Shown here: positions 1-6,101 of the stretch, piece after piece
How the letters are laid out: every line of letters starts with the position of its first letter
How positions within the stretch are numbered: the first letter of the stretch is position 1
From: Candidatus Pacearchaeota archaeon
Lineage (GTDB): Archaea; Nanobdellota; Nanobdellia; Pacearchaeales; GW2011-AR1
Assembly (NCBI GenBank): GCA_016234025.1
Contig: JACQLL010000032.1
Location: forward strand, 1 to 7,175
Length of the DNA: 7,175 nt
Reading direction: 5' to 3'
Translations under genes and position numbers: made by a program
Notes under the pieces: model-generated
Told to the model about the DNA's origin: nothing
Database searches by the model: none
What the model saw: the letters and a program-made list of their open reading frames with translations, nothing else

Positions 1-44
1 AGATTAAATTGGTGGACTATATTTAAGTCAGTTGCTATACATCA

Positions 45-67
45 ATTAAAAAATTAAAAAATTAAAA
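45..67 (-). terminator. T-rich terminator of the 159-aa surface protein gene
   Basis: Just after the stop codon the minus strand reads as three runs of 4-5 T separated by AAT. On the plus strand this is ATTAAAAA twice (45-52, 53-60) and then ATTAAAA (61-67). There is no stem-loop. Archaeal RNA polymerase terminates on such oligo-T tracts, so I read it as an intrinsic terminator. The tandem 8-bp unit could also be simple low-complexity DNA. Confidence 0.6.
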
Positions 68-75
68 TAAGTTGC

Positions 76-555
76 TTAGACGCAGGGCGTTTGCTTTCTG
101 AAGAGATTTCCTGCAGAATCCAAGCAAGCGTATCCAGTTCCATTCCCATTCAAGCTATGAAAAGTCGCAACATTGCTAACTTCTAAATCACCATCGATAT
201 CAACCTCCTCCGAGGCATCAATAATTGAAGCAACTATTGGGCCACTAACGCTAAGCATCCCTATCATTTGCGAATCTTTTTCAACTCTTAATGTATCTTT
301 TAAGTGTGTTGCACCGTTAACATCTAAATCATTAGCTTCAACACTATCGAAAAATCCAACTTGTCCGCTGACTTGATTCACTTCGCAAATATTATCAGCA
401 TCACAAGAATTTGCTTTTATCGGTCCGCCTTGTCCTATTGTTGTTGTGTAAGGAGCAAGAAGAACATCTTTCGCAATAGCTCCAGTCACCAAAGAGGTTA
501 CAGCAGCGACGACCAAAGCCACGATGATAGTCATCCAAATTTGTTTACCTTCCAT
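76..555 (-). CDS. Membrane-anchored extracellular repeat protein, 159 aa
   Basis: No enzymatic function is recognised. Residues about 7-28 form one hydrophobic segment after a short charged N-terminus (MEGKQIW), so I infer an N-terminal anchor or signal-anchor with the rest outside the cell. The exterior part has a Cys pair (C51, C57) and then, at about 65-132, a series of short alternating segments of the form D/V-x-V-x-G/N (LDVNG, LSVSG, VDIDG, LEVSN). These resemble the shallow beta-strand repeats of fibre-like or beta-helical surface proteins. The C-terminus, with C144 and C158 (GYACLDSAGN, then RKQTPCV), is a terminal module I recall from surface proteins of uncultivated archaea and bacteria. 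N138-G-T is a possible N-glycosylation sequon. The start is fixed by a strong ribosome binding site 8 nt upstream. It is transcribed away from the amidohydrolase and ends before a T-rich terminator. Being a real gene is well supported; its role is unknown. Confidence 0.85.
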   Translation of the reverse strand: MEGKQIWMTIIVALVVAAVTSLVTGAIAKDVLLAPYTTTIGQGGPIKANSCDADNICEVNQVSGQVGFFDSVEANDLDVNGATHLKDTLRVEKDSQMIGMLSVSGPIVASIIDASEEVDIDGDLEVSNVATFHSLNGNGTGYACLDSAGNLFRKQTPCV

Positions 556-563
556 TTGTTAAA

Positions 564-570
564 CCTCCTT
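564..570 (-). promoter_or_regulatory. Strong Shine-Dalgarno site AAGGAGG
   Basis: On the minus strand AAGGAGG lies 8 nt before the ATG at 555. It fixes the start of the 159-aa protein. It is the only clear ribosome binding site in the window; five other starts appear leaderless, so this mRNA is probably initiated differently. Confidence 0.85.
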
Positions 571-597
571 TCATTTACTTCATAAGAAAAGTTTTTT

Positions 598-611
598 GAT
601 ATATATATATC
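598..611 (-). promoter_or_regulatory. Probable TATA element for the 159-aa surface protein gene
   Basis: GATATATATATATC is a perfect 14-bp palindrome centred about 50 bp upstream of the ATG at 555. Transcription starting about 25 bp downstream of it, near 578-580, would give a leader of roughly 25 nt containing the AAGGAGG site. This fits a leadered mRNA. The AT alternation makes the exact box ambiguous, and its symmetry means it could be read on either strand. Confidence 0.5.
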
Positions 612-665
612 GATGATTGAAATTTATTCATCAATATCTTTAAATAGTTTTTATTTTCAATCATC
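612..665. repeat. 11-bp perfect inverted repeat flanking the amidohydrolase TATA box
   Basis: GATGATTGAAA (612-622) and its exact reverse complement TTTCAATCATC (655-665) are separated by 32 bp. The TATA box at 639-647 lies between them, and the right arm ends 2 bp before the ATG at 668. A dimeric regulator bound here would cover the promoter, so an operator is a reasonable inference. The region is AT-rich, which raises the chance of coincidence. Confidence 0.45.
639..647 (+). promoter_or_regulatory. TATA box of the amidohydrolase gene
   Basis: TTTAAATAG starts 29 nt before the ATG at 668. Archaeal TATA boxes are centred about 26 bp before the transcription start, so transcription should begin at or next to the ATG, giving a leaderless mRNA. 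No ribosome binding site precedes the ATG, which agrees. Confidence 0.7.
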
Positions 666-667
666 TT

Positions 668-1507
668 ATGATAATCGATGTCCATTCTCACGCTTGGAAA
701 TATCCTGAACACTTTACTCAATCTCTAAGAGACAACTTTAAACGTGCACGCAAAGATGTAGAAGTCGATTTAACTACAAATTACCGCGACTATCTAAAAA
801 ACTCAAGCGAGAAAGTTCGAACGATTGTTTTCGGAGGCAAGGCAAGGCAAAGCGGTCTCTGGGTCGACGATGAGTACGTAGCCGATTATGTTAAACAATA
901 TCCTGAAAATTTAATCGGCTTTTTATCTCTTGACCCAACTCAAAAGAATTGGAAGGAAGAAATGAAACACGGACATCTTGAACTCGGACTAAAAGGAATA
1001 AAGCTAATGCCAATGTACGCAGGATTCAACCCAAATGATAAATCTCTGAACGCTCTCTGGGAATACGCGACAGAAAACAACTTGCCTGTCTTGCTTCACA
1101 CAGGAACAAACGTAGTCCCAAATTCACAACTCGAATACACTTTCCCAAGACATATAGACGGCGTCGCTATCAGTTTTCCCGGCGTCAAAATAATAATGGC
1201 TCATCTCTCGCACCCATTTGAAAACGAATGCATTGCAGTAATAAGAAAACAGCCGAACGTTTATGCAGACGTCAGCGCCCTTCACTATCGTCCATACCAA
1301 TTATACAACAGCTTGATGCTCGTTCAGGAATACTGCGTCTGGGACAAATTGCTCTTCGGAACCGACTACCCTTTCACAAATGTAAATGATTCCGTAAGAG
1401 GACTAAAAGAATTAAACGAAAAAGTCGGAGCAAAAATAAAACTCGACGAAACAGAAATTGAAAATCTCATCCACAGGGACGCATTTAGTTTATTGGGGTT
1501 AGAATGA
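668..1507 (+). CDS. Metal-dependent amidohydrolase, Amidohydro_2 type (TIM barrel), 279 aa
   Basis: This is a cytoplasmic hydrolase or decarboxylase of the Amidohydro_2 branch (ACMSD-like and related enzymes), which uses a divalent metal to attack C-N, C-O or C-C bonds. The expected ligands are visible in order: the H-x-H pair H6 and H8 at the end of strand 1 (DVHSH), H144 in LLHTG, H179 in MAHLS, and D233 in FGTDYP. The G-I-K-L-M-P stretch at 110-115 is also typical of the family. Length is normal and there is no signal peptide. The start follows from the TATA spacing and from beta-strand 1 beginning at residue 2. It has its own promoter and converges on the 161-aa gene with a 17-bp gap, so it is not in the amino-sugar operon. 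Its substrate cannot be told from sequence; a sugar-derived or cyclic amide substrate is only a guess. Family assignment is secure. Confidence 0.92.
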   Translation: MIIDVHSHAWKYPEHFTQSLRDNFKRARKDVEVDLTTNYRDYLKNSSEKVRTIVFGGKARQSGLWVDDEYVADYVKQYPENLIGFLSLDPTQKNWKEEMKHGHLELGLKGIKLMPMYAGFNPNDKSLNALWEYATENNLPVLLHTGTNVVPNSQLEYTFPRHIDGVAISFPGVKIIMAHLSHPFENECIAVIRKQPNVYADVSALHYRPYQLYNSLMLVQEYCVWDKLLFGTDYPFTNVNDSVRGLKELNEKVGAKIKLDETEIENLIHRDAFSLLGLE

Positions 1508-1524
1508 AAATTTATATGCTAAAA

Positions 1525-2010
1525 TCAAAAATTGGACTTTCCTTTTTCAGTAAGAAACTCTCTTAAAGTTTCAACACTTTCAAGCCAGTATTTAAAAACA
1601 TGGTATTTTCTTTCATTCGTGTGGGCATCTCTCAGCCACATAGCATCAATAACAAGGTTTTCTGAAGGCAATTCGAAAGCACGGGCACGGCAATCAATTC
1701 GTTCGATTTCATTGTCGTAGAATCTTATATATTGCTTGAAGCCACAAAATAATAATTTTTGAGTTGCAAAAGCAATTCCGCCGCTAAAGCTGTCAGCATT
1801 TTTCCCTCCAACAGAAATTAAACCTTCTTCTAAAAAGGACTCAAGACCAATAAACGTATCTATCATGTCCTGAATTATTCTCAAATCCTTCTCCGGCGGC
1901 TTTCCAACTTCAGCATATAACCTCCTCGATAGCTTCTTTACTTTCGCAGAAGACATTTCACTAATTTCGCTAATCGGCCAGTCGTGTTGTCCCCAGTCAT
2001 ATTTCGCCAT
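1525..2010 (-). CDS. Hypothetical cytoplasmic protein, 161 aa
   Basis: I do not recognise a family. The first 65 residues are mostly charged and helical-looking, with a basic patch (KVKKLSRR, 23-30) and an acidic amphipathic stretch (about 41-62). From about 64 to 128 it looks more beta-rich (GLISVGG, FATQKLLFCG, QYIRFYDNEIERI). A final helical stretch rich in Trp, Tyr and Glu follows (about 132-157). There is no signal peptide, membrane segment or metal-binding motif; the only cysteines are C89 and C107. The ATG at 2010 is supported by a TATA box beginning 29 nt upstream and by the lack of a ribosome binding site. It is divergent from the DUF692-like gene, with nearly mirror-image promoters, so the two may be co-regulated. 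It is probably real, given its length and promoter. Confidence 0.75.
   Translation of the reverse strand: MAKYDWGQHDWPISEISEMSSAKVKKLSRRLYAEVGKPPEKDLRIIQDMIDTFIGLESFLEEGLISVGGKNADSFSGGIAFATQKLLFCGFKQYIRFYDNEIERIDCRARAFELPSENLVIDAMWLRDAHTNERKYHVFKYWLESVETLREFLTEKGKSNF
1536..1548 (+). terminator. Possible T-rich terminator of the amidohydrolase gene
   Basis: ACTTTCCTTTTTC, with T5 at 1543-1547, begins about 30 nt after the amidohydrolase stop, inside the 3' end of the convergent 161-aa gene. Archaeal termination on T-tracts makes this the best candidate, but it is also coding sequence on the other strand. Confidence 0.3.
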
Positions 2011-2031
2011 GAAATAATTTAAGTATGTTCC

Positions 2032-2039
2032 TATTTAAA
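2032..2039 (-). promoter_or_regulatory. TATA box of the 161-aa hypothetical gene
   Basis: On the minus strand TTTAAATA begins 29 nt before the ATG at 2010, preceded by GTGAAAG as a plausible BRE region. The spacing predicts a leaderless mRNA starting at the ATG. Confidence 0.65.
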
Positions 2040-2085
2040 CTTTCACCAAAAATGTCCTTTCTCTTAGTAGTGAAATAAGTTTAAA
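2034..2085. repeat. Inverted repeat containing two divergent TATA boxes
   Basis: TTTAAACTT (2034-2042) is the exact reverse complement of AAGTTTAAA (2077-2085). The symmetry continues inward as TTCAC (2042-2046) against GTGAA (2070-2074), after a 3-nt length difference. Each arm holds the TATA box of one divergent gene plus its upstream GTGAAA element. It is best read as two similar promoters facing apart, possibly with a shared regulator. Confidence 0.6.
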
Positions 2086-2086
2086 A
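2080..2086 (+). promoter_or_regulatory. TATA box of the DUF692-like gene
   Basis: TTTAAAA begins 28 nt before the ATG at 2108, with GTGAAATAAG upstream as a plausible BRE. There is no ribosome binding site between it and the ATG, so the mRNA is probably leaderless. Confidence 0.65.
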
Positions 2087-2107
2087 CAATATAAAATAAA
2101 TATTAAA

Positions 2108-2887
2108 ATGACAAAAATAGCAACACCCATCTCACATCTTTTCGAAGACAAAGAGACAGCGTCGGAAATAATAAAAATCAGCGACTGCCTCGAGTGCCGT
2201 GACTGGGCAGTCGATTCCGATTTTCCGGGACAGGAGTTAGCTCATCTCGAAGCAACCTTGATTTGGCAATGGAGCGAGGAAGAAAAAGAATTCATCAAAG
2301 AACTAATCTCCAAAAAACCAGAACTAAAACTCTTAACTTTCCATCTAAGTTCCTGTTATCACATGCCTCCAATCAAAGAAAGAATGTTTCAGCCCGAAGG
2401 AAGATTATATTCTGAAGAAGAAATGTTAAGAAATGCAAGAGAAAACACTTCTTTTCTAAGACAATTTGCAAAATCAAAAATAATCGGAGTCGAAAACAAT
2501 AACTATCTGCCAACTCCAGCGTACGACATCGTAACAGACGGCGATTTCATAAAAAAAATTGTCACGGAAAACGATCTTACTTTTCTTTTTGACATAGCGC
2601 ACGCAAAAATATCCTCCCATAACCAAAGAGTGAGCTACGAAGATTATTTAGCAACCCTTCCTCTTGAGAAAGCAGTTCAGTTGCATATTTGCAAAAGCGG
2701 GCTTGACGAAAGAGGCACGGCGATAGACATTCACGAAGCTCCGGATGAAGACGTTTATAGAGAAGTCAGGCGTCTGACAGAAAATTTTCCGATTAAATAC
2801 TTAACAATAGAATATTACAAAAATCCGGAGATACTAATAAAGAAAATAAAAGAGCTCGGTTCTATAAGACCCCACAAAAACTTATAA
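2108..2887 (+). CDS. DUF692/MNIO-like TIM-barrel protein, 259 aa
   Basis: This is a TIM-barrel protein whose C-terminal half follows the DUF692 (multinuclear non-heme iron oxidative enzyme, MNIO) pattern. Candidate metal ligands appear in family order: H79 and H85 (FHLSSCYH), E129 in VENNNY, D162 and H165 (LFDIAH), H193 (QLHI), D207 and H209 (IDIHEAP), and E235 (TIEYY). The stretch at 170-193 (SHN, then YEDYLATLPLEKAVQLH) closely matches the DUF692 arrangement of a conserved Asn, a YL-x-x-LP turn and a Q-x-H strand. Known members such as MbnB and TglH oxidise Cys residues of peptides with a partner protein. It differs from the usual form in having H165 where DUF692 normally has Asn, and no His in the segment after H193 (CKSG). 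The alternative is a COG1082-type sugar-phosphate isomerase, which would suit the next gene. No precursor peptide or partner protein is seen. The TIM-barrel fold is confident; the subfamily is less so. Confidence 0.7.
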   Translation: MTKIATPISHLFEDKETASEIIKISDCLECRDWAVDSDFPGQELAHLEATLIWQWSEEEKEFIKELISKKPELKLLTFHLSSCYHMPPIKERMFQPEGRLYSEEEMLRNARENTSFLRQFAKSKIIGVENNNYLPTPAYDIVTDGDFIKKIVTENDLTFLFDIAHAKISSHNQRVSYEDYLATLPLEKAVQLHICKSGLDERGTAIDIHEAPDEDVYREVRRLTENFPIKYLTIEYYKNPEILIKKIKELGSIRPHKNL

Positions 2888-2888
2888 A
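2882..2888 (+). promoter_or_regulatory. TATA box of the fusion gene, overlapping the previous stop codon
   Basis: TTATAAA begins 28 nt before the ATG at 2910 and includes the TAA stop (2885-2887) of the DUF692-like gene. The spacing predicts a leaderless mRNA for the fusion gene. The 22-bp gap would also allow read-through from upstream. Confidence 0.6.
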
Positions 2889-2909
2889 CCTCTTTACTAA
2901 TAGAAACAA

Positions 2910-5111
2910 ATGAAAAAAGTGTTGGTGACAGGAGGTGCAGGTTATATTGGTTGCGTTCTTGTAAAGAAATTACTGGAAAGAGGATATAAAGTAAAGATAT
3001 TCGACAAGTTACTCTTTGGAAAAAGTCCGATAGAATCTTTGTTAGGAAATAGAAATTTTGAAATCGTTCAGGGAGACATATTAGACATAGAATCCTTCCC
3101 GAGTTTGTTCGACGGAGTAGAATCAGTAGTGCATCTTGCCGCTCTGTCTAACGACCCAAGTTGTGATTTAGATCCAAGAGACAGTTTGAAAATAAATTAC
3201 GAAGCGACAAAGAGGTTAGCAGAACTATCGAAGGAAAAGAAGATTAAAAAATTTATATACGCCTCATCTTGTTCCGTTTACGGCGCCGGCTTGAACGAAA
3301 AACTTACAGAAGAGTCAAAAAAAATACCGGTCTCTGTTTACGCAGACACAAAATTAAAATCAGAAGTCGCCTTAGCCGCAATGGCTGATGAGGACTTCGC
3401 TCCGTGCTTTTTAAGGAATGCAACCGTCTTCGGTCTTTCTCCGAGAATGCGATTTGATTTGGCGGTAAACGCCATGGCAAAATACGTCGTAACTAAAAAC
3501 AAAGTGCAGGTTTTCGGAGGAGGAAAGCAATGGCGCCCGTTTGTCCACGTCGAAGACGTAGCAGATGCATTCATCAAAGCACTCGAAGCGTCAATTGACA
3601 GGATAAGAGGAAACGCATTCAACGTCGGCTCAAACGAACTGAACTTTCAGATGGGAACTCTCGCAGCACTAATAAAAAAATGCTTCCCCGAAATAGAGAT
3701 AGAAATAATTCAGGAAGACCCGGACAAGCGCTCATACAACGTTTGCTTCGATAAAATCACTGCCGTATTGGACTTCGAGGCAAAAAAAACAATCGAGGAC
3801 GGAGTATATGAAATAGCAGCCGCACTAAAAAGAAAAACAATCGAAGACCCGGAACATATTAATTACTACAATATAAAATTATTGAAAGAAGAGGCCACAA
3901 AAAATAATTCAAAATCCTTCCTTCCTTTCGCACTCCCATTGATAGAAAAAGAAGAAGAAAGAGAGGTCATAGACACTTTATCATCCGGCTGGATAACAAC
4001 TGGACCAAAGACAAAACTTTTCGAGGATTTGATGAGGAGCTACATCGGATGCAGGCACGCGATAGCTCTCAATTCCTGCACAGGAGCATTGCACTTGGCG
4101 TTAGTAGCTCTCGGCATAGGAAAAGGTGACGAAGTTATAACCTCTCCCGTAACATGGCCCTCAACAGTCAATGTAATAATTCATTCGGGAGCGACTCCAG
4201 TATTTGTTGACATAAACAAGCAAACATTAAACATGGATTTGAATAAATTAGAAGAAAAAATAAGTGAAAAGACAAAAGCAATTATTCCGGTTGACATGGC
4301 AGGACAGCCGTGCGGCTTGAGTAGAATAGTCGAAATCGCGAGAAAACATAACCTCCACATAATAGAAGACGCGGCGCACGCCATTGGCGCAGAATACAAA
4401 GGAAAAAAAATAGGAAACATAGACGGCATAACAGCGTCTTGCTTTTCATTTTATCCGATAAAAAACATAACAACAATCGAAGGCGGCTTGGTAGCGACGA
4501 ACGACGACAATCTGGCAGAAAAAATAAGAATCTTAAGTTTGCACGGAATAAGCAAGGACGCATGGAAAAGATATTCCGATAAAGGAACTCCTCACTGGCA
4601 GGTAATTATGCCCGGCTGGAAATATAACATGACAGACGTTCAGGCATCTCTCGGTATACACCAGATAAAAAAACTCGACAAATTTATAGAGACAAGAGAC
4701 AAGTATAAAAGAATGTACGACGAGGCATTCGGCTCAATTCACGAAATAATCTTGCCAAGAGAAATAGAGGAAATAAAACACTCGAGGCACCTTTACATAA
4801 TTATGCTTGCCCTCGAGAAATTAAGAATAAACAGAGACGAATTCATTGCACTCATGAAAGAAGCAGGAATAGGCACAGGCGTCCACTTTATCTCAATGCA
4901 TCTACAGCCGTACTACAGGGAAAAATTCGGTTTCAACGAAAACGATTTTCCGAATGCCAAATACATTTCAGACAGGATTGTTTCTCTTCCTCTTTATCCA
5001 AAGATGACGGAAAACGACATATCAAGAGTAATCCAAACGGTTAAAGAAATTGTAGAGAAAAACAAGACAATGGAAAATTATATAAACCTTCCAAATTCCG
5101 GACAAAGATGA
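2910..5111 (+). CDS. Fused nucleotide-sugar SDR epimerase and ArnB-like PLP aminotransferase, 733 aa
   Basis: Two complete enzymes lie in one chain. Residues 1 to about 310 are an extended SDR: NAD-binding G8-G-A-G-Y-I-G14, D57 of the GDILD loop, the HLAA strand (75-78), SSCSVYG (119-125), and catalytic Y144 and K148 (YxxxK). The RmlB-type Asp-Glu pair of 4,6-dehydratases is absent (S120-C-S), which favours an epimerase or C4 oxidoreductase. Residues about 337-720 are a DegT/DnrJ/EryC1/StrS aminotransferase, closest in pattern to ArnB: GWITTGP (360-366), the D487-A-A-H cofactor site, the PLP lysine K518 in SFYPIKN, and PGWKYNMTD (568-576). All key residues of both halves are present. The joint (about 311-336) is a charged linker without a Met; the only possible internal start is a TTG at 3882 with no ribosome binding site. 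The likely role is amination of a UDP- or dTDP-keto-hexose, probably at C4. It overlaps the acetyltransferase gene by 4 bp. Confidence 0.93.
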   Translation: MKKVLVTGGAGYIGCVLVKKLLERGYKVKIFDKLLFGKSPIESLLGNRNFEIVQGDILDIESFPSLFDGVESVVHLAALSNDPSCDLDPRDSLKINYEATKRLAELSKEKKIKKFIYASSCSVYGAGLNEKLTEESKKIPVSVYADTKLKSEVALAAMADEDFAPCFLRNATVFGLSPRMRFDLAVNAMAKYVVTKNKVQVFGGGKQWRPFVHVEDVADAFIKALEASIDRIRGNAFNVGSNELNFQMGTLAALIKKCFPEIEIEIIQEDPDKRSYNVCFDKITAVLDFEAKKTIEDGVYEIAAALKRKTIEDPEHINYYNIKLLKEEATKNNSKSFLPFALPLIEKEEEREVIDTLSSGWITTGPKTKLFEDLMRSYIGCRHAIALNSCTGALHLALVALGIGKGDEVITSPVTWPSTVNVIIHSGATPVFVDINKQTLNMDLNKLEEKISEKTKAIIPVDMAGQPCGLSRIVEIARKHNLHIIEDAAHAIGAEYKGKKIGNIDGITASCFSFYPIKNITTIEGGLVATNDDNLAEKIRILSLHGISKDAWKRYSDKGTPHWQVIMPGWKYNMTDVQASLGIHQIKKLDKFIETRDKYKRMYDEAFGSIHEIILPREIEEIKHSRHLYIIMLALEKLRINRDEFIALMKEAGIGTGVHFISMHLQPYYREKFGFNENDFPNAKYISDRIVSLPLYPKMTENDISRVIQTVKEIVEKNKTMENYINLPNSGQR

Positions 5112-6049
5112 TTAGAAGATTATCACAGGAAGATTTAGGCAGTTTACGAAGATTATTCGAAAACTACAAAGGAGGAAAATTTTCTGTTTACAGGACAGCA
5201 ACTCCCGATGTTGTTCAGTTATTATTCAACGATTTCAAAAATTATTACGAGAAAAACAGGAAAGACGTTTTTCTATACAAAGGAGAAAAGGGGAAAGGAA
5301 TCGTCGCGTTAAGAAAACTGGACTGGGACACAGACATTTTCGGTTTTAATTGTTCTTCTTTAGATTATCTGATTTTTGAAGACCCTTCACATGAAGAGGC
5401 GTTTGATTCATTAACAGAACAAGCAAACGATTGGGCAAGAGACAACGCGATAAAATTCATGGTTGCAAAATTTCATCCTTCTGAAAAAAAGTTAATTGAA
5501 ATGACTGAAAGGCAGTGTTTCAAAAAAATCGAAGAACTTGTAACATTAAGAAATTATTTGAATAATTTGCAGGAAGAAGAAACAAATGTCAGGAAATTCA
5601 AAAAGGAAGAGACAGACGCAATAGGAAAAATTTCTCAAAGTTCTTTTACACACACCCGTTTCATGAAGGACACTAATTTTGAAAAAGAAAAAGCGCGTGA
5701 ACTAAAATATCGCTGGGCTGTTAATTGCTGTAACGGAAGAGCAGACGATGTTTTAGTAGCAGAGGTTTCAGGAGATTTGGCGGGCTTTATAACCTGCAAT
5801 GCCGACGAAATTCCAGGAACAGACACAAGATATGGAGATATTCAATTAATTGCAGTCTCAGAAAATTACAGAGGAAAAGGTATTGGAGACAAGTTAGTAA
5901 AATCAGCACTTCGTTGGTTCAGGGAGAAAAACTGCGAATTCGTCGACGTCTCGACGCAATCAGACAACTCGCCCGCAATAAAACTTTACGAAAAAAACGG
6001 CTTCCAACATTCACACTCTCAAATAACAATGCACAAATGGTTATTGTAA
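5108..6049 (+). CDS. WecD-like amino-sugar N-acetyltransferase (GNAT), 313 aa
   Basis: This probably transfers an acetyl group from acetyl-CoA to the amino group of a nucleotide-linked amino sugar, as WecD does on dTDP-fucosamine. The N-terminal half has the W-D-x-x-x-F-G-F feature (73-80) seen in WecD-type proteins. The C-terminal GNAT domain (about 160-313) has the segment SSFTHTRF...KARELKYRWAVN (178-206), strand VLVAE followed by GFITC, the acetyl-CoA loop R255-G-K-G-I-G260, N287, and the probable general acid Y294 in IKLYEKNGF. The 313-aa length is longer than single-domain GNATs and suits the two-part WecD layout. Its ATG overlaps the fusion gene's stop (ATGA), with no clear ribosome binding site, so translation is probably coupled to the aminotransferase. 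That pairing supports amino-sugar acetylation. The exact sugar is unknown, so no gene symbol is given. Confidence 0.88.
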   Translation: MIRRLSQEDLGSLRRLFENYKGGKFSVYRTATPDVVQLLFNDFKNYYEKNRKDVFLYKGEKGKGIVALRKLDWDTDIFGFNCSSLDYLIFEDPSHEEAFDSLTEQANDWARDNAIKFMVAKFHPSEKKLIEMTERQCFKKIEELVTLRNYLNNLQEEETNVRKFKKEETDAIGKISQSSFTHTRFMKDTNFEKEKARELKYRWAVNCCNGRADDVLVAEVSGDLAGFITCNADEIPGTDTRYGDIQLIAVSENYRGKGIGDKLVKSALRWFREKNCEFVDVSTQSDNSPAIKLYEKNGFQHSHSQITMHKWLL

Positions 6050-6066
6050 TGACACCAATCCTTGCC

Positions 6067-6089
6067 AATAAAACTTAAAAATAAAACTT
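6067..6089. repeat. Direct repeat of AATAAAACTT around the SDR TATA box
   Basis: AATAAAACTT occurs at 6067-6076 and again at 6080-6089, 13 bp apart, with the TATA element spanning the junction. It could be a pair of regulator half-sites or just AT-rich low complexity. Confidence 0.4.
6075..6083 (+). promoter_or_regulatory. TATA box of the classical SDR gene
   Basis: TTAAAAATA begins 27 nt before the GTG at 6102, the same spacing as at the other leaderless genes. It supports the GTG as the true start and suggests the SDR can be transcribed separately from the amino-sugar genes. Confidence 0.6.
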
Positions 6090-6101
6090 CTTCATCTGTC
6101 T

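Noticed and set aside
173..585. Two plus-strand open frames (173-376 and 361-585) opposite the 159-aa surface protein gene
   Set aside because: They lie antisense to a well-supported gene with a strong ribosome binding site, have low-complexity Ser/Thr- or Ser/Cys-rich translations and no promoter or family resemblance.
598..611. (AT)n stretch as a microsatellite or origin element
   Set aside because: It is only 14 bp and sits where a TATA element for the minus-strand gene is expected; nothing else there suggests an origin.
1525..2107. RiPP precursor peptide for the DUF692-like enzyme
   Set aside because: The divergent 161-aa protein has only two cysteines and no leader/core appearance, and no short Cys-rich frame with a start signal is seen near 2011-2107.
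3882..3884. Internal TTG as a separate start for the aminotransferase half
   Set aside because: There is no ribosome binding site or TATA box at the right distance, and no ATG lies between residues 248 and 375, so a true fusion is more likely than two products.
3338..4563. Minus-strand open frames of 82-94 codons inside the fusion gene
   Set aside because: The fusion gene is continuous with all catalytic motifs; the antisense frames give unusual Cys/Phe/Leu-rich products and no start signals.
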